Source: Glutinoglossum americanum
Taxonomy: Eukaryota > Ascomycota > Geoglossomycetes > Geoglossales > Geoglossaceae
Length of the DNA stretch: 64,000 bases
NCBI GenBank assembly: GCA_020080175.1
Contig: JAGHQL010000001.1
Span: forward strand, 335,040 to 399,039
Direction: 5' to 3'
The notes under the pieces are model-generated. The model was not told where the DNA came from and made no database searches. It was given only the letters and a program-made list of their open reading frames with translations. How positions within the stretch are numbered: position 1 is the stretch's first letter; every line of letters begins with the position of its first letter. The position numbers and the translations under genes are program-made. Below, piece after piece: positions 53,644 to 63,678 of the stretch.

Positions 53644-53998
53644 ATGCCACCCGATCGCACCGGTCGCTCAACCTCAATTACTCTTCGTGCGCAAGCCTTC
53701 GCCCTTCAAGAAGAGGGAATTCCTGTTGCTAGGATTAGATATATAACTGGATTAGCCATATCTACAATTTATCGCATTAAAAAAAATCGCTTTTGAGAGA
53801 GGTTATGACCCTGTGGTGTGCAGAGAGTTCAAAGATGAATACTTTACAGATGCACTACATTCTGGAAGACCCAGAACTATTACAGAAGAAAGTACTGCCA
53901 AAGCTCTAGAATTAGTGCGCAAGGATAGAGAGGGAAGAGAAAAGCCTGCAAAGAAGTTAGGATTTTATGCTGGCATGTCAGAGACTTCAGCATTGTGA
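53644..53998 (+). pseudogene. Tc1/mariner-like transposase, N-terminal fragment
   Basis: The fragment encodes the DNA-binding part of a Tc1-like transposase: MPPDRTGRSTSITLRAQAFA, then a helix-turn-helix (GIPVARIRYITGLAISTIYR). After a one-base shift near 53792 (TTTT where TTT fits) it continues FERGYDPVVCREFKDEYF, SGRPRTITEESTAKALELVR and KLGFYAGMSETSA. The frame then stops and the DDE catalytic domain is absent. Instead comes a sequence with a 29-bp inverted repeat (54011/54521), so a later insertion or rearrangement removed the 3' half. No terminal repeat of the Tc1 element was located. Confidence 0.8.
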
Positions 53999-54010
53999 GT
54001 ACTATATTCT

Positions 54011-54521
54011 TATATAATTACCTTAGCAGGCTCAGGCCCATGACAGAGCTCATGAAGCTAACCGAAAGAAGTTATGCTCTGTTATAAGGCCTGAGCGCTA
54101 AATGTTGTAGTTTGGTATGCTACAAATTTCGCTTGATTCTGAGAAATATTTTGTAAGTGTATACCTAATACTGGGGGGGCACCTTATCTTGCTGGTTTAA
54201 AAAGCTTTTTCTTAAGTAAAGTAAAGTCCCATTTAGGCTTTGCCTTACTAAATTTTAGTTGAACCAATTTATAGGTATCGCATAACTCACTATATTTAAA
54301 TAATTTTATATTTAGAACTTTGTTGGACTGTGTTATGGTATATTGTTACCAGATACTACTTATTCTGAATTCAATGAACTTATGCAGTGCCTTACTTAAA
54401 CTTCTCAATGGTACTAGCAAATATTACATCTAGCACTTAGACCCTTTGAAAGCATAATGCCTTTTTGGACTTAGTGTACTATGCTGAACCGAGGGCCTGA
54501 GACTGCTAAGGTAATTATATA
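54011..54521. mobile_element. Possible MITE with 29-bp inverted ends inside the Tc1 remnant
   Basis: TATATAATTACCTTAGCAGG and following bases (54011-54039) are the reverse complement of 54493-54521 with one mismatch. TA at each outer end could be the target duplication. The interior is non-coding and AT-rich. Its right half overlaps the repeat shared with 41.5 kb, so the true element limits are uncertain. Confidence 0.5.
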
Positions 54522-54950
54522 AATTTTCTCAATGAATTGCCATTTACAGTTAGACTTGTCTCTTTGAGGTTGGTGCCTCACTTGCTGTTTTGTTAGTTGC
54601 TGTGGGACTACAATATAAAATTATTGCCATTTACCCTCCTCTCAATCTTCGTCCTTGCCTATTTTCTATCTTTAACCCTGCCCCTAACGTTGCCCTCTGA
54701 TGAGGGATTTTCTAAATTGGCAACATTCACGCATGCATATACTGTCTTGCTCCTCCCTTAATTTCCCTGTCCGAGGCTAACAGACAAGCATAGATTTTCT
54801 TTGAATTATACTTTGATCTTCTACCAGCTAGTAAACCTCTAGAATCGTAACTCATTTGATGTATTACACTCTGTCTCACTACAGCTGAATACTTTTAGAC
54901 TTACCTTAGTATTCTAGATAATCATAAAATCATATAGTAATTAAAGGAAT
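54360..54950 (+). repeat. Dispersed non-coding repeat, copy 2 (partner at 41515-42590)
   Basis: This is the AT-richer copy of the repeat, with most differences from copy 1 being C-to-T or G-to-A, as expected after RIP on one or both copies. It carries no open frame. Confidence 0.7.
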
Positions 54951-55549
54951 AGAGTTCTTTACTGATCAAGTTGATTACATAGTACAGTATAGTATAAGTG
55001 AAGGATTGAAGGCTGTGTGCCTTAGTTTTTAGCTCAGTATAGGTTGTTTCTTACATTGATTGAGTTAGGGGAAAAGACTTGGACAAAAGATATCAGGATA
55101 AGCATTTTAGCACTTTGGCTTAGGTGTATGGAGAGACAGATAATGATGAGCTTTACAAGGTATACTTTTAAAAGGGGTGATAGCATGCCTGTAACAGAGT
55201 TTAACTTCTAAAGTAGATTATGAAGCTACTCTTTAATGATTGTATGTGAAGTTATCAAGAGGTAGAATCAAGTATTTGTAATAGTTACTTATATAAGCTG
55301 GACCATGAAGGTCAGGTGTCACGGGTGTCAAGGCTAAGCTAGCCCTAAGGGGCTAGTCACGACGGAGCAAGGGAGGCCGGCCATGTGGCACGACAGGAGG
55401 GTAGGCCTAATAGTCTTTAATAGTCTATCTAATGTGATTATGGTATTGACCCATAAGGTTCCCTTTAGGACCCTCTTCAGCCTTCTATATATACTAATAG
55501 CTCTGAGGGGCCCACGGGTAGGGACCTGCCTAGTTCCCTCTATGGACAC

Positions 55550-55785
55550 ATACGGACCCCTCACCTCTGGCCATACTTCTATTAGGAAGTCTTTATGATG
55601 CTCATATGGTTCCCTCGCCACTGGCCATGCCTTCCACCGCTGCCCGTACTCCTATATAGAGTTCCTATGATGCTAGTGCAGTTCCTTTGTCACTGGCCTT
55701 GCTCCCATATGGAGTTTCTATGATACTCGTACGGTTCCTTCGACATCAGCCATGCTCTCATGTGGAGTTCCTTCATGACATCATT
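55550..55785. repeat. Four imperfect tandem units of about 50-70 bp
   Basis: Units share the pattern GGTTCC(C/T)T-CG-CA--GGCCATGCT followed by TGGAGTTCCTATGATGCTCGTA. They lie in the spacer of the inverted repeat. Confidence 0.65.
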
Positions 55786-55962
55786 GGTGGGGCCTTGTAG
55801 GCTCCATTCGTATGTTACCGACTTAGTGTATTACATATAAGGTAGTCCCCCCTATACTTCATCGGCCTTCCTCAGGGTTAGCCCTCCTTCTCAGCTTGTT
55901 TGGTGGCCTACCGGGCCCTTACCTGGTTGCCACCATAACATCCACACAGTTCATTATATATA

Positions 55963-56026
55963 ATCTCTAAGCATTCAAAATTTTTGAATGCTTAGAGACT
56001 TAGTCAGCCTCTGCCCAGAGGCTGAC
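55963..56026. repeat. Two adjacent perfect hairpins
   Basis: The first palindrome pairs TCTCTAAGCATTCAAAA with its complement across an essentially empty loop (about 55964-55998). The second pairs GTCAGCCTCTG (56003-56013) with CAGAGGCTGAC (56016-56026) around a CC loop. Both are intact although the surroundings are decayed. Confidence 0.85.
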
Positions 56027-56040
56027 AAAGCAATGAAAAA

Positions 56041-56142
56041 GTGGTAAGCGAGTAATTATTTTCAAAAAGAGTGGTAGTTCGGTTAATGAGTGTGGTAGGC
56101 CAGTAATTATTTTCAAAAACAGTGGTACGCGAGTAATTATCC
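56041..56142. repeat. Iterated GTGGTA..GCGAGTAATTAT motif
   Basis: The motif GTGGTAAGCGAGTAATTATT (56041) recurs as GTGGTAGGCCAGTAATTATT (about 56093) and GTGGTACGCGAGTAATTAT (about 56122), twice followed by TTCAAAAA. A related GGTAAGCGAGGTGGTAAATT occurs at 41883. Confidence 0.7.
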
Positions 56143-56435
56143 CTTTTACCTATAAGTCCCTTAGAGCCATTAGTATATATAGAAGGCTGAGGAGGGTCCT
56201 GAAGAGAACCTTATTGGTCAATACCATAATTACCTTAGATAAACTATTAAAGACTATTAAGTTTACTCTCCCATCATGCCATGTGGCTAGCTTCCCTTAC
56301 TTCATCATGACTGGCTCCTTAGAGCTAACTTGGCCTTGATCTCTATAATATCTAAACTTCGTGGCCTAGCTTATATAAGCAACCATCACACAGGGAAAAG
56401 ACATCTCCACTGCGGATATTAAGCAGGAGTTAAAA

Positions 56436-57500
56436 TTGGACAGCCTTTATAATACCGGTAATTGGAGAGTAGATAACCAGAGGCTACTATGTTATAAGGA
56501 GTCAGTTTACATCTCAACAGACCAAGTCATAAAGTATAAAATTATAAAGATAAATTATGATGACCACTATGCAGGACACTTCAGTCCTAACAGGATAATA
56601 GATCTAATTCGTCAGAAGTACTACTAGTAGAGACTTTCAGAAAATATATCATGACCTGTAGTCGGTTACTCAGTGAGGCCATTTAGGCCTTCATAACTAA
56701 GTAACTAGCTTGGGTTACACAAATGTTAACTAGTCTTTTACTGAGCACCAATAGTGACAAGAAAGTATACAATGCAATTTTAGTAATGGTAGATAAGTTT
56801 ATTAAGATGACAAAATACTTTTCAATTAATAAAACTATAGATGCAGCACAACTTGCTGACTTCTTTTGTAAATGTATAGTGTATATCTTTGGTATACTAG
56901 GGTCTATTGAAACAGACAGAAGAAGTATTTTTACAAGCTGATTCTGGTTGTTGCTATGTTACTACATGAAGACAAGACAACGACTCAGTACCATATTCTA
57001 CCTGCAGACTAATAGTCAGACGGAATGCTAAAACTAAGCATTAGAGCATTACTTATATACTTATACTAACTATCCACAAGATGACTGGGTGAAGTTGTTG
57101 TCACTAGTGGAATATACTTATAATAGTACTATATATTCAATGATAGGTGTTACCTCTTTCTTTACTATGTATGGCTACTACCCAAAGTTTACCTAAGACG
57201 TTACAGTCGATGTTTTCAAGAAAGAGGCTTCAGCAGCCTATAATAGAGCTACTTATATTAATACTATGTATGAGCAGCTGAAAGTATGACTTGAAACTAT
57301 GAGTGCCTATCAGGTAAAATATTATAATAAGTATCACAAGCTAGAGAAGTATAATACTAGGTAATTGGTACTCCTAGTAGTAAAAAACATACAAACTGAA
57401 AGACCAAGCAAGATGTTGGTCAACCAGTTTTTAGGACTATTTCGAGTTCTTGAACCTGTTGGTACCTAGGCCTACTGGCTAGTGATTCTATAGTTGTCAG
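56436..57500 (+). pseudogene. Ty3/gypsy retrotransposon integrase remnant
   Basis: Broken frames read as a gypsy integrase. First comes the His-rich zinc-binding part (DDHYAGHFSPNRIIDLIRQK), then the catalytic core (ILVMVDKFIKMTKYFSINKT, ETDRRSIFTS, then a stop where related elements have Lys, and FW). These are followed by TNSQTE and WVKLLSLVEYTYNSTIYS. At least six stops, mostly TAG/TAA at CAG/CAA- or TGG-type positions, and high AT content show RIP-like decay. Reverse transcriptase and gag are not visible upstream. The LTR-like sequence at 57929-58220 may be its 3' LTR. Confidence 0.85.
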
Positions 57501-57928
57501 GTCCTAGGGGAGTACTGCAAGCACTCAAGGCTCGAGAGAGTTATTCAGGAAGTCGTCCATGTACTTATAAACGAGTTCTCAAGCTTGGATGAGTATCACA
57601 GCTTGGTAGGAGGTCTAGTGAAATGTCAGAGGCAGATAGGCTGAGTAGAAGGATAGATATGGGGCCACCAGGTGGCTTCTATTAAATGAACTATATACAA
57701 GAGGTGTGTTAACTGATAGAGATTGAAAGGTCAACTCTGTTAGTTAGAAAAAGAGCTTGCAGGCTTGACTCAAGCATGGACCACATATTGGTTCAAGCTC
57801 ATGAGCTCTACCTCTTGTGGCTCTATGCACTGTGACAACAGTCTTTTGATAAGATTCACCCAGTATTTTATATATCCTTTTTGGAGCTGTATAAGTAATG
57901 TAAAAGTGATAGGCCACAGACATTACCT
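57501..57928. other. Decayed retroelement sequence
   Basis: The stretch between the integrase remnant and the LTR-like sequence is open to weak readings that could be the C-terminal chromodomain-like region of the element, but I cannot support a call. Confidence 0.3.
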
Positions 57929-58220
57929 GTTACGACTATAGCGGTCTACAATGTTACAACTATAACAGTCTACGTGCGGCTCATGTGTGGCCTACTACAA
58001 GCTATGGTGTTAGAGCTAACCCTTGGTATTCGGTGCGAGGCTCGCAGAGCCTTAGTGTTAAGAGTATGACTCGCTAGCACTATGCGGCCATACAGTGTTA
58101 TGCTTATATGTATATAAACCTCCACACACCCCACACCCCTCTTCTTCCTCTAGTTTAGTATTGTCTTAATAAAATCCACCTAATACGCCTTTCAGGTACC
58201 GGAACTGGCAATTCATGACA
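57929..58220 (+). repeat. LTR, copy 1 (possible 3' LTR of the gypsy remnant)
   Basis: This element starts TGTTACGAC and ends ATTCATGACA (TG...CA). It is highly similar to 63410-63678, including AGAGCTAACCCTTGGT, GAGGCTCGCAGAGCC and a TATATAAACCTCC promoter-like box. The first 23 bp are present twice in this copy. Flanks TTACC and TTCAC do not form a clear target duplication. Confidence 0.85.
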
Positions 58221-59475
58221 TTCACTCTGAGCCAGTATTCTTTCGCAAAGATATTGCCAGTACGGCGAAGGTATGCTTCCACCCAGCTAGTAAAGGTTCA
58301 TTGGAGGAAGGCAAAGGTGACAGTCCGGTCCTTCAGGTTAACTTCAGAAATTGCCTATGTAGAAGTCGAGAGGCTAGACTGCTGAACTTGAGCTGCAGTG
58401 ATCAATTGGCTAGCAGCCCCCTCTTGAAGGTGATGGAGGTGGCTTAGGAAGGCGGGAGGCACCTACATCTAGTTAGCAGGGGCTACAGACAGAGTATGGG
58501 AGTGCTAGAAGGTAGAGAGAGACTTACTAGAAGGCAATGCTTGTTTAACTACCAGTAGCAAGAATAGTTGGCATGCCTGTTGGAACGGGCACAAACGACA
58601 GTCAGGTCCACGGTATATTATTTAGTATAGTGTAGGTAATAATGATCGACGTGGGGAAGAGTTGGTTCAGTGCTGCTCCCAGGTCCAGAACTAGAGCGAC
58701 TCATACAAAGTATTATGACAGGAGTAGAAAGAAAGCAAAAGACCTAGTAAGGACAAAAACACAAGTGGCAGTAAAAGAAGAGTTGTTGACAGTGAGGCTA
58801 ACTGTAGGTGTAGATGATGAAAAAGGAAGGAAGGAAAAATGTAGCAGAAGTGAATATGTATGTGTGTAGGAGGTGCACTAGTAAGTTAGAGGTAAGCTTT
58901 AGCTTTAATCTTTAGCACTTGAGGTGCCTATCTATTGCTACGACATCAGTATAGTAGCTAGGCCAAGCAAATTGACAGTTTCCCTTGATTCGATTCTGAA
59001 ATGCCTTTGTTCTTACCTCCACAATTGGATCTACTAGAGGCTGAATGTATTGGGTAGTATGCACTAGTATAGCGATGGCTTATACTATTATTACAATAGA
59101 GATCAAGTGATAGGACAGTCAATAATATTGAGTAATATCCAATTTCTCCTTTATATGCTTAGTGGTCAGCTAGATTGTATTCAGTAGTCAGAAGATATGA
59201 GGTCTAGAAGACCAGACCTCGAAAGGGGGAGGCATTGTAAGGGATGCAGCTAGTGTTGCTTATATCACTTTCACTTGTCTTGCTAGATTGGTGTCAGCGC
59301 AGCAGCTGCATTCTGAGAGCTTTTGGATATGACATCATATATCACAGACCCTGTACTCCTTTTGAAAAGAATTGCTAGCTTCATTAAGAGGACAGCGATT
59401 AGTTCTATTACATATTGAATGACAATGGATTCTAGCTCTTTATATAGTTGTACTATAAAAGTGTAATGCTATATA
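58221..59475. other. AT-rich degraded repeat DNA
   Basis: No intact gene. A 75-codon frame at 58642-58869 rich in K/R (RSRKKAKDLVRTKTQVAVKE) may be a retroelement gag fragment, but this is weak. Confidence 0.3.
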
Positions 59476-59663
59476 TGTCACGGTTGTTACCGAGTACCGT
59501 GTTACTGTTGCTACATACAGTGTTGGGAACTAGTGTTAAATCACGTGACCCAGATATTTAAGCTGGAGGTTCCTTCAGAACCTCCTCCCTTCTACATCTT
59601 AGAATCGTCGAAATAAAGGCAACTTATCTTCGCTTTCTAAGCCCTTAATTTGTACTTGTGACA
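59476..59663 (+). repeat. Possible solo LTR of a second family
   Basis: The 188-bp segment begins TGTCAC and ends GTGACA, a perfect 6-bp terminal inversion. It contains a TATTTAAGC box, then an AATAAA signal near 59615, as LTRs do. No target duplication was found (ATATA against GTAGG). Confidence 0.5.
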
Positions 59664-60624
59664 GTAGGCCAGTAACACCGTGTGGGCTGACTGGTGGGTC
59701 AGCGTTCACAATTGAATTAATGGCATTTGACGTTGGTTTTGAGGTATTCCAGCCATGATCTTTAGATAGTGATTAGTACAGACTATGGGATTGAGCTAAG
59801 CATCTTTCATACTATTTTTTCAGGCTCGTAGCATTTTCTTATCACATCAAGCTCTAAGTGTCCTCCCCCGATTGAGCTCCTTGCCTACAAAGACAGCAAA
59901 ACTATGTCCCAGCTGAAGTTGCTCTTCACTGGTACATTCTTCGCTGAATCATGGTCCACCCGATTCTTTAGAACTTAAGATCAATTATTGAATCTTGTAA
60001 ACAAAATGAGACCAAAAGTCTACTGACCGCAACTGACTGAAGGTTGGATTCTCCGATGAAACAACCTCATAATTGACCTCTATATTTGCTCTCACATCAC
60101 TCCACGATAGAGACTTGAGAGATGCTGGCGAGCCAGTGGTAGCCTGAGAACTAGCAAGATTTTCCTTTTCCTGTAGGCGAAATACAGCAAACTCAAAAAA
60201 GGATTCATGACAGATTGAAACAAATCAAGCTTTCAAAACCTGCCCGGAAAGTGCGTTAAAATTGGTCTTCTAGGTATTCCAAGTTTCATTGCTATGTCCC
60301 TTCTTGTATCTCCTGTTTCTACCTATAATGTAATTACAGAAATAGATAAAAGTAAGACAAGAGTGGCGATTATGGGTAGAGGTGTTGAAAAGGATAACAG
60401 CTGATGAATGGAGATGTTGGAAAGAGGAATGACTGATAAGTGGAGGTGTGAAAAATTGTTGTTTTAGGGCTAGCTGATAATGGACAGCCCACAATAACAG
60501 TGTTAACCCCACAACAGCACTCCACTGCTCAGTATCGGGAAATCTTACATGTGAGTCTATTCAATCTTTGATGGAGAACAAAATGTAACTTAAGATTCCT
60601 TAGTTCTCAGTATTGTTATACAAG
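59664..60624. other. Degraded sequence with a minus-strand coding-like remnant
   Basis: The minus strand at about 60195-59990 reads without stop as EFAVFRLQEKENLASSQATT ... VRANIEVNYEVVSSENPTF. It then continues with a few stops, two at places where CAA or TGG would fit (KIQ-stop, GGP-stop-FSEEC). No family was recognised. It may belong to the same lost element as the Ulp1 fragment. Confidence 0.3.
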
Positions 60625-61401
60625 ATGACATCTCAAGCTTCCAGTCCAGTGTTTACTCCACTTTCAAAAGTCTGGAAAGGGGCTATAGAGCGACTTTTCG
60701 AAGGAAACGATCCGGAACACGAGTGGCCCGTTTCGACATATTATAATTTGCCGCTCACTTCAGAAGTCCTAATCCAAGACCTAAAGCCGGGTCAGTGGCT
60801 CAGTGACGATATCATAAATAGATACATTACAGTTCTCAAAAACACGTTCAACCAGTCCTCCACCAAACGATTTGCATGCTACAATATGCAGTTTCTCGCA
60901 CAGTTTAGCATGGCTAAAGGACACATGCCCTGGCAGAAGTTTACCGATAGTATTGACAAGTTAAACTTCATGTCATTCCATCTAGTCTTCGTGCCAGTAC
61001 GCCAGAGTGGAAACCACTAGAATCTTATCGCTATCAATTCAAGAGCCTGCCTGACTATACAATATGATAGTCTAGCCAGTAGTAGAAATGCTCTCCGTGC
61101 AAAGGGTTCAAAAGGGCTTTGTCAAGTATCCGGTTGGTTGGAAACGATGCTGGGGCCAGTGGCTGCGAACTGGACATATTTCGTGGCCAAAAATACAATC
61201 AAGCAGCCAAATACTAATAATTATGGAATATGTATCCTGGTTACGATGAGGCTGTTAATGGGGAGATATAAGGAGTTGGGGAATGAGAAGGCTGTGTCGG
61301 AAGTGACGCAGCTGCTGGCAGACATGAGATTGAGAGTTGCGGTGGAAATAATGGTGGGGAAAATAAATCCACGAGATGTTAAAGTACCTTTCACGATGTA
61401 A
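60625..61401 (+). pseudogene. Ulp1-type (C48) cysteine protease domain, inactivated
   Basis: A 259-codon frame starts MTSQASSPVFTPLSKVWK. It contains the C48 landmarks LKPGQWLSDDIINRYI, HLVFVPVRQSGNH, then a TAG (61018-61020) where Trp follows the catalytic His, and LIAINSRACLTIQYDSL. The catalytic Q-x-N-x-x-D-C-G motif reads QPNTNNYG (61204-61227): Asp is replaced by Asn and the nucleophile Cys by Tyr. All three changes are G-to-A on the coding strand. Functional members remove SUMO or related modifiers. In fungal genomes such genes often occur in repeats and may ride on DNA transposons. No introns are needed. This copy cannot be catalytic as written. Confidence 0.78.
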
Positions 61402-61803
61402 GAACACAGGACAGAGAGGGCTGTATTTATAAAAGAAAATACTTTGCCAATTAGATACGTTCAGGGAAAGCAAGAAATACATAAGGAGAAACCCCAGGTA
61501 ACCAAAATGGTTACACGTATGTTTCAAAAGTCTCCAACATCCTATCGATGTTGGCACTAGTGATAAGCAACCTATGGTTCCTTATCACTTTGTACCCTTC
61601 CCCCGCCAGCTCCCGAACCTGAGCGGAGTCTCCTAGCATAGCGAATGCTGGAGATGATTTCGCTAAGTAATACCTGCTTGTGGACTTGGAGTCTAGACAG
61701 GAACTCCTGGAACCCTTGGATAAAGGCGATAGCAGTCTTTTCTAAGGTAGCAGCTAGCCGGATGGTACCATTAGCTGAGAATATACCTAGTAAGATATAA
61801 ATC
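61402..61803. other. Intergenic region, nothing recognised
   Basis: The 400 bp between the protease remnant and the convergent small gene shows no motif beyond ordinary AT-rich sequence. A word near 61538-61560 (CATCCTATCGATGTTGG) is weakly palindromic. Confidence 0.3.
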
Positions 61804-62245
61804 CTAACCTTTATTTTCAGTCTCCCTGATTAGATCTGGCAACTTGGTCGTATCAGGCTCACTCGCTGTGATAGTGTGGTACTTCTTGTAGGTGAGCCAC
61901 CCCCTATCAGGAGTATAGCCCCCAGTAGTCACATAAGCCATCCAGACGTCTTCGATTGATGGAGGTTCATCCGCCAAAGGTATGCTAGGCTGTCGGCCGA
62001 TAGAAGATGAGAGTGTCTCTGCTCCGCCATCATCGGCTCCAACAAATGACCATTTGGCAATGCTATTCCGGGAGGGGTCCTTTGCAGGTGCCAACTTTGT
62101 CATACTTAGCTGAGTGAAATATAGAGAATGAAGGGACGGCCGATACCCTATATACCTCTGCTTCTCTTTTGCGCTTTTGCCTCTTAGGCGATGTAACTGA
62201 GAACTTTATTGCTTTCTCTTTAGATATTGATAGTAGTCTATCCAT
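61804..62245 (-). CDS. Small putative spliced gene of unknown function
   Basis: Two exons, 62245-62156 and 62109-61804, joined by a 46-nt intron (GTATAT donor, CTCAG acceptor), give 131 residues without stops. The start is MDRLLSISKEKAIKFSVTSP, then a basic patch KRQKRKREAE that could be a nuclear signal. The second part is FVGADDGGAETLSSSIGRQP ... SIEDVWMAYVTTGGYTPDRG, with aromatic and Gly residues suggesting a small fold. I do not recognise it. It converges with the Ulp1 remnant 400 bp away and could be part of the same mobile unit. The non-ideal donor lowers confidence. Confidence 0.4.
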
Positions 62246-62314
62246 GGTTGTGCTAGTTGTAGATACTATGAGGGACACCGGCGTCGTGAAAGAAAATAGG
62301 TCTTTGATAGCCAA

Positions 62315-63409
62315 CCGAGGTGCTGATGCTAGCGTGATTGTGAGCAGTTAAATGATCATAAAAAGAGGCACCTACCTCTTATTCGCAATAGCTGGGTAAT
62401 CCAAGTGAGGCGGTAATCGAGCCTGATGGTGAGGCAAATGACAAGAGATAACAACAAGAAGTATCAGAGGTAGACAACAAGAGATGACAACAAGAGGTAT
62501 TAGAGCCCGATGACAAGGCAGACAACAAGAGATGACAACAAGGGGTATCAATATCTTGGTTTCGATAGGAAACTGCTTTCATTAATCAATAATCTATTAT
62601 AGGGAACTAAGTAAGCAGCAATCCCAACTCTCCCTAGTAATGATATCTAAACTGCCTGTCACGTAAGCTGACAGCCAGACGCAAGCTCTGTTCCCATTCA
62701 TTAAGAACCCTACATACTCTCAGTTCCAAACCTTGAAGGATTGGGTTGGCATCCACATCTCTAGCAAACCTTGCGGTAGCCCCTGACATTTCGAGGAAGT
62801 TCTAAATAGGTGCATCAGAAGAACATGAGTGTAGAACAGTCAGAGACTCATCTAGATGGTTGGAACAGCTATTTTGAAGTCCCGCAATACTATTAACCAC
62901 CCTGTATGGTTGTCCATAGGATCAACCCACCAATTGACAGCGCAAAAAACTGTCTCGAAGCTCCCATAGAATTTCACCTAACTGGCGCTACTTTAAAGGG
63001 TGAACCGGGTAATGTCACCTTACAGTCGCTCGCAAGTTTCCATTGAAAATCTTGGCATTGCGGCTCGAAACTACCATCGCCGAGACGATGAGTAATAATT
63101 AGCAATTTGAACCTGTATATCCACAACGAGCTGTCTAAATACCTCCAGGACGTACCAGATCGAAGAGGAAAATTGCGCCATCTAGGAAAGCTAGTGAAAA
63201 TGCCAACTGGTATCGTATTGCTCAGCCTCCAATATCTAAAAGTAAGAAAATGCAAGCACGAGTTCCAGTCCACATTAACCTCACTTCTACGGACTCCCTT
63301 AGTCTAGAATTGACTCAGACAGTCAGTAAAAAGGCTTCAAAGCCAGTCGAGCCCTTACCAACGAAGTATAGCCTTTCGATTGAGATTTTTGTAGGCGAAG
63401 TAGCTATAT
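62315..63409. other. AT-rich region with short tandem repeats
   Basis: A repeat of GACAACAAGAGATGACAACA occurs around 62472 and 62520, with a looser copy near 62437. Frames at 62974-63307 on both strands have no motif. No gene is supported. Confidence 0.35.
62430..62550. repeat. Tandem repeat, unit about 48 bp
   Basis: Three imperfect copies of a GACAACAAGAGATGACAACA core are each followed by AGNGGTAT. Confidence 0.75.
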
Positions 63410-63678
63410 TATTACGACTATAGTGGTCTACATACGGCTCATAAATGGCTTACTACAAGCTATGGTGTTAGAGCTAACCCTTGGTGTTCGGTGCGAGGCT
63501 CGCAGAGCCTCAGTGTTAAGAGTATGACTCGCTGGCGCCACGCGGCCATACAGTGTTATGCCTATATGTATATAAACCTCCGCACACCCCACACCCCTCT
63601 TCTTCCTCTAGTTTAGTATCGTCTTAATAGAATCCACCCAATACGCCTTCCAGGCACTGGAACTGGCAATTCATAACA
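63410..63678 (+). mobile_element. Solo LTR with TATAT target-site duplication, copy 2
   Basis: This 269-bp LTR is highly similar to 57929-58220. It begins TATTACGAC (TG to TA at the first dinucleotide, again a G-to-A change) and ends CATAACA. TATAT lies directly before (63405-63409) and after (63679-63683), a 5-bp target duplication typical of gypsy integration. No internal region remains, so it arose by LTR-LTR recombination. Confidence 0.88.

Larger units (their letters stand above)
55281..56390. repeat. Large inverted repeat with about 230-bp arms
   Basis: Left arm 55281-55513 and right arm 56157-56390 are imperfect reverse complements. Matches include TATATATACTAATAGCTCT against AGAGCCATTAGTATATATAG, GGTATTGACC..TAAGGTT, and CATGTGGC. 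The spacer is about 640 bp. The arms could be opposed copies of one LTR or the ends of a foldback element. The right arm leads directly into the gypsy integrase remnant. Confidence 0.75.

Noticed and set aside
55281-56390. CRISPR-like array suggested by regularly repeated units
   Set aside because: Units are imperfect head-to-tail repeats without unique spacers, in a eukaryotic transposon-rich region.
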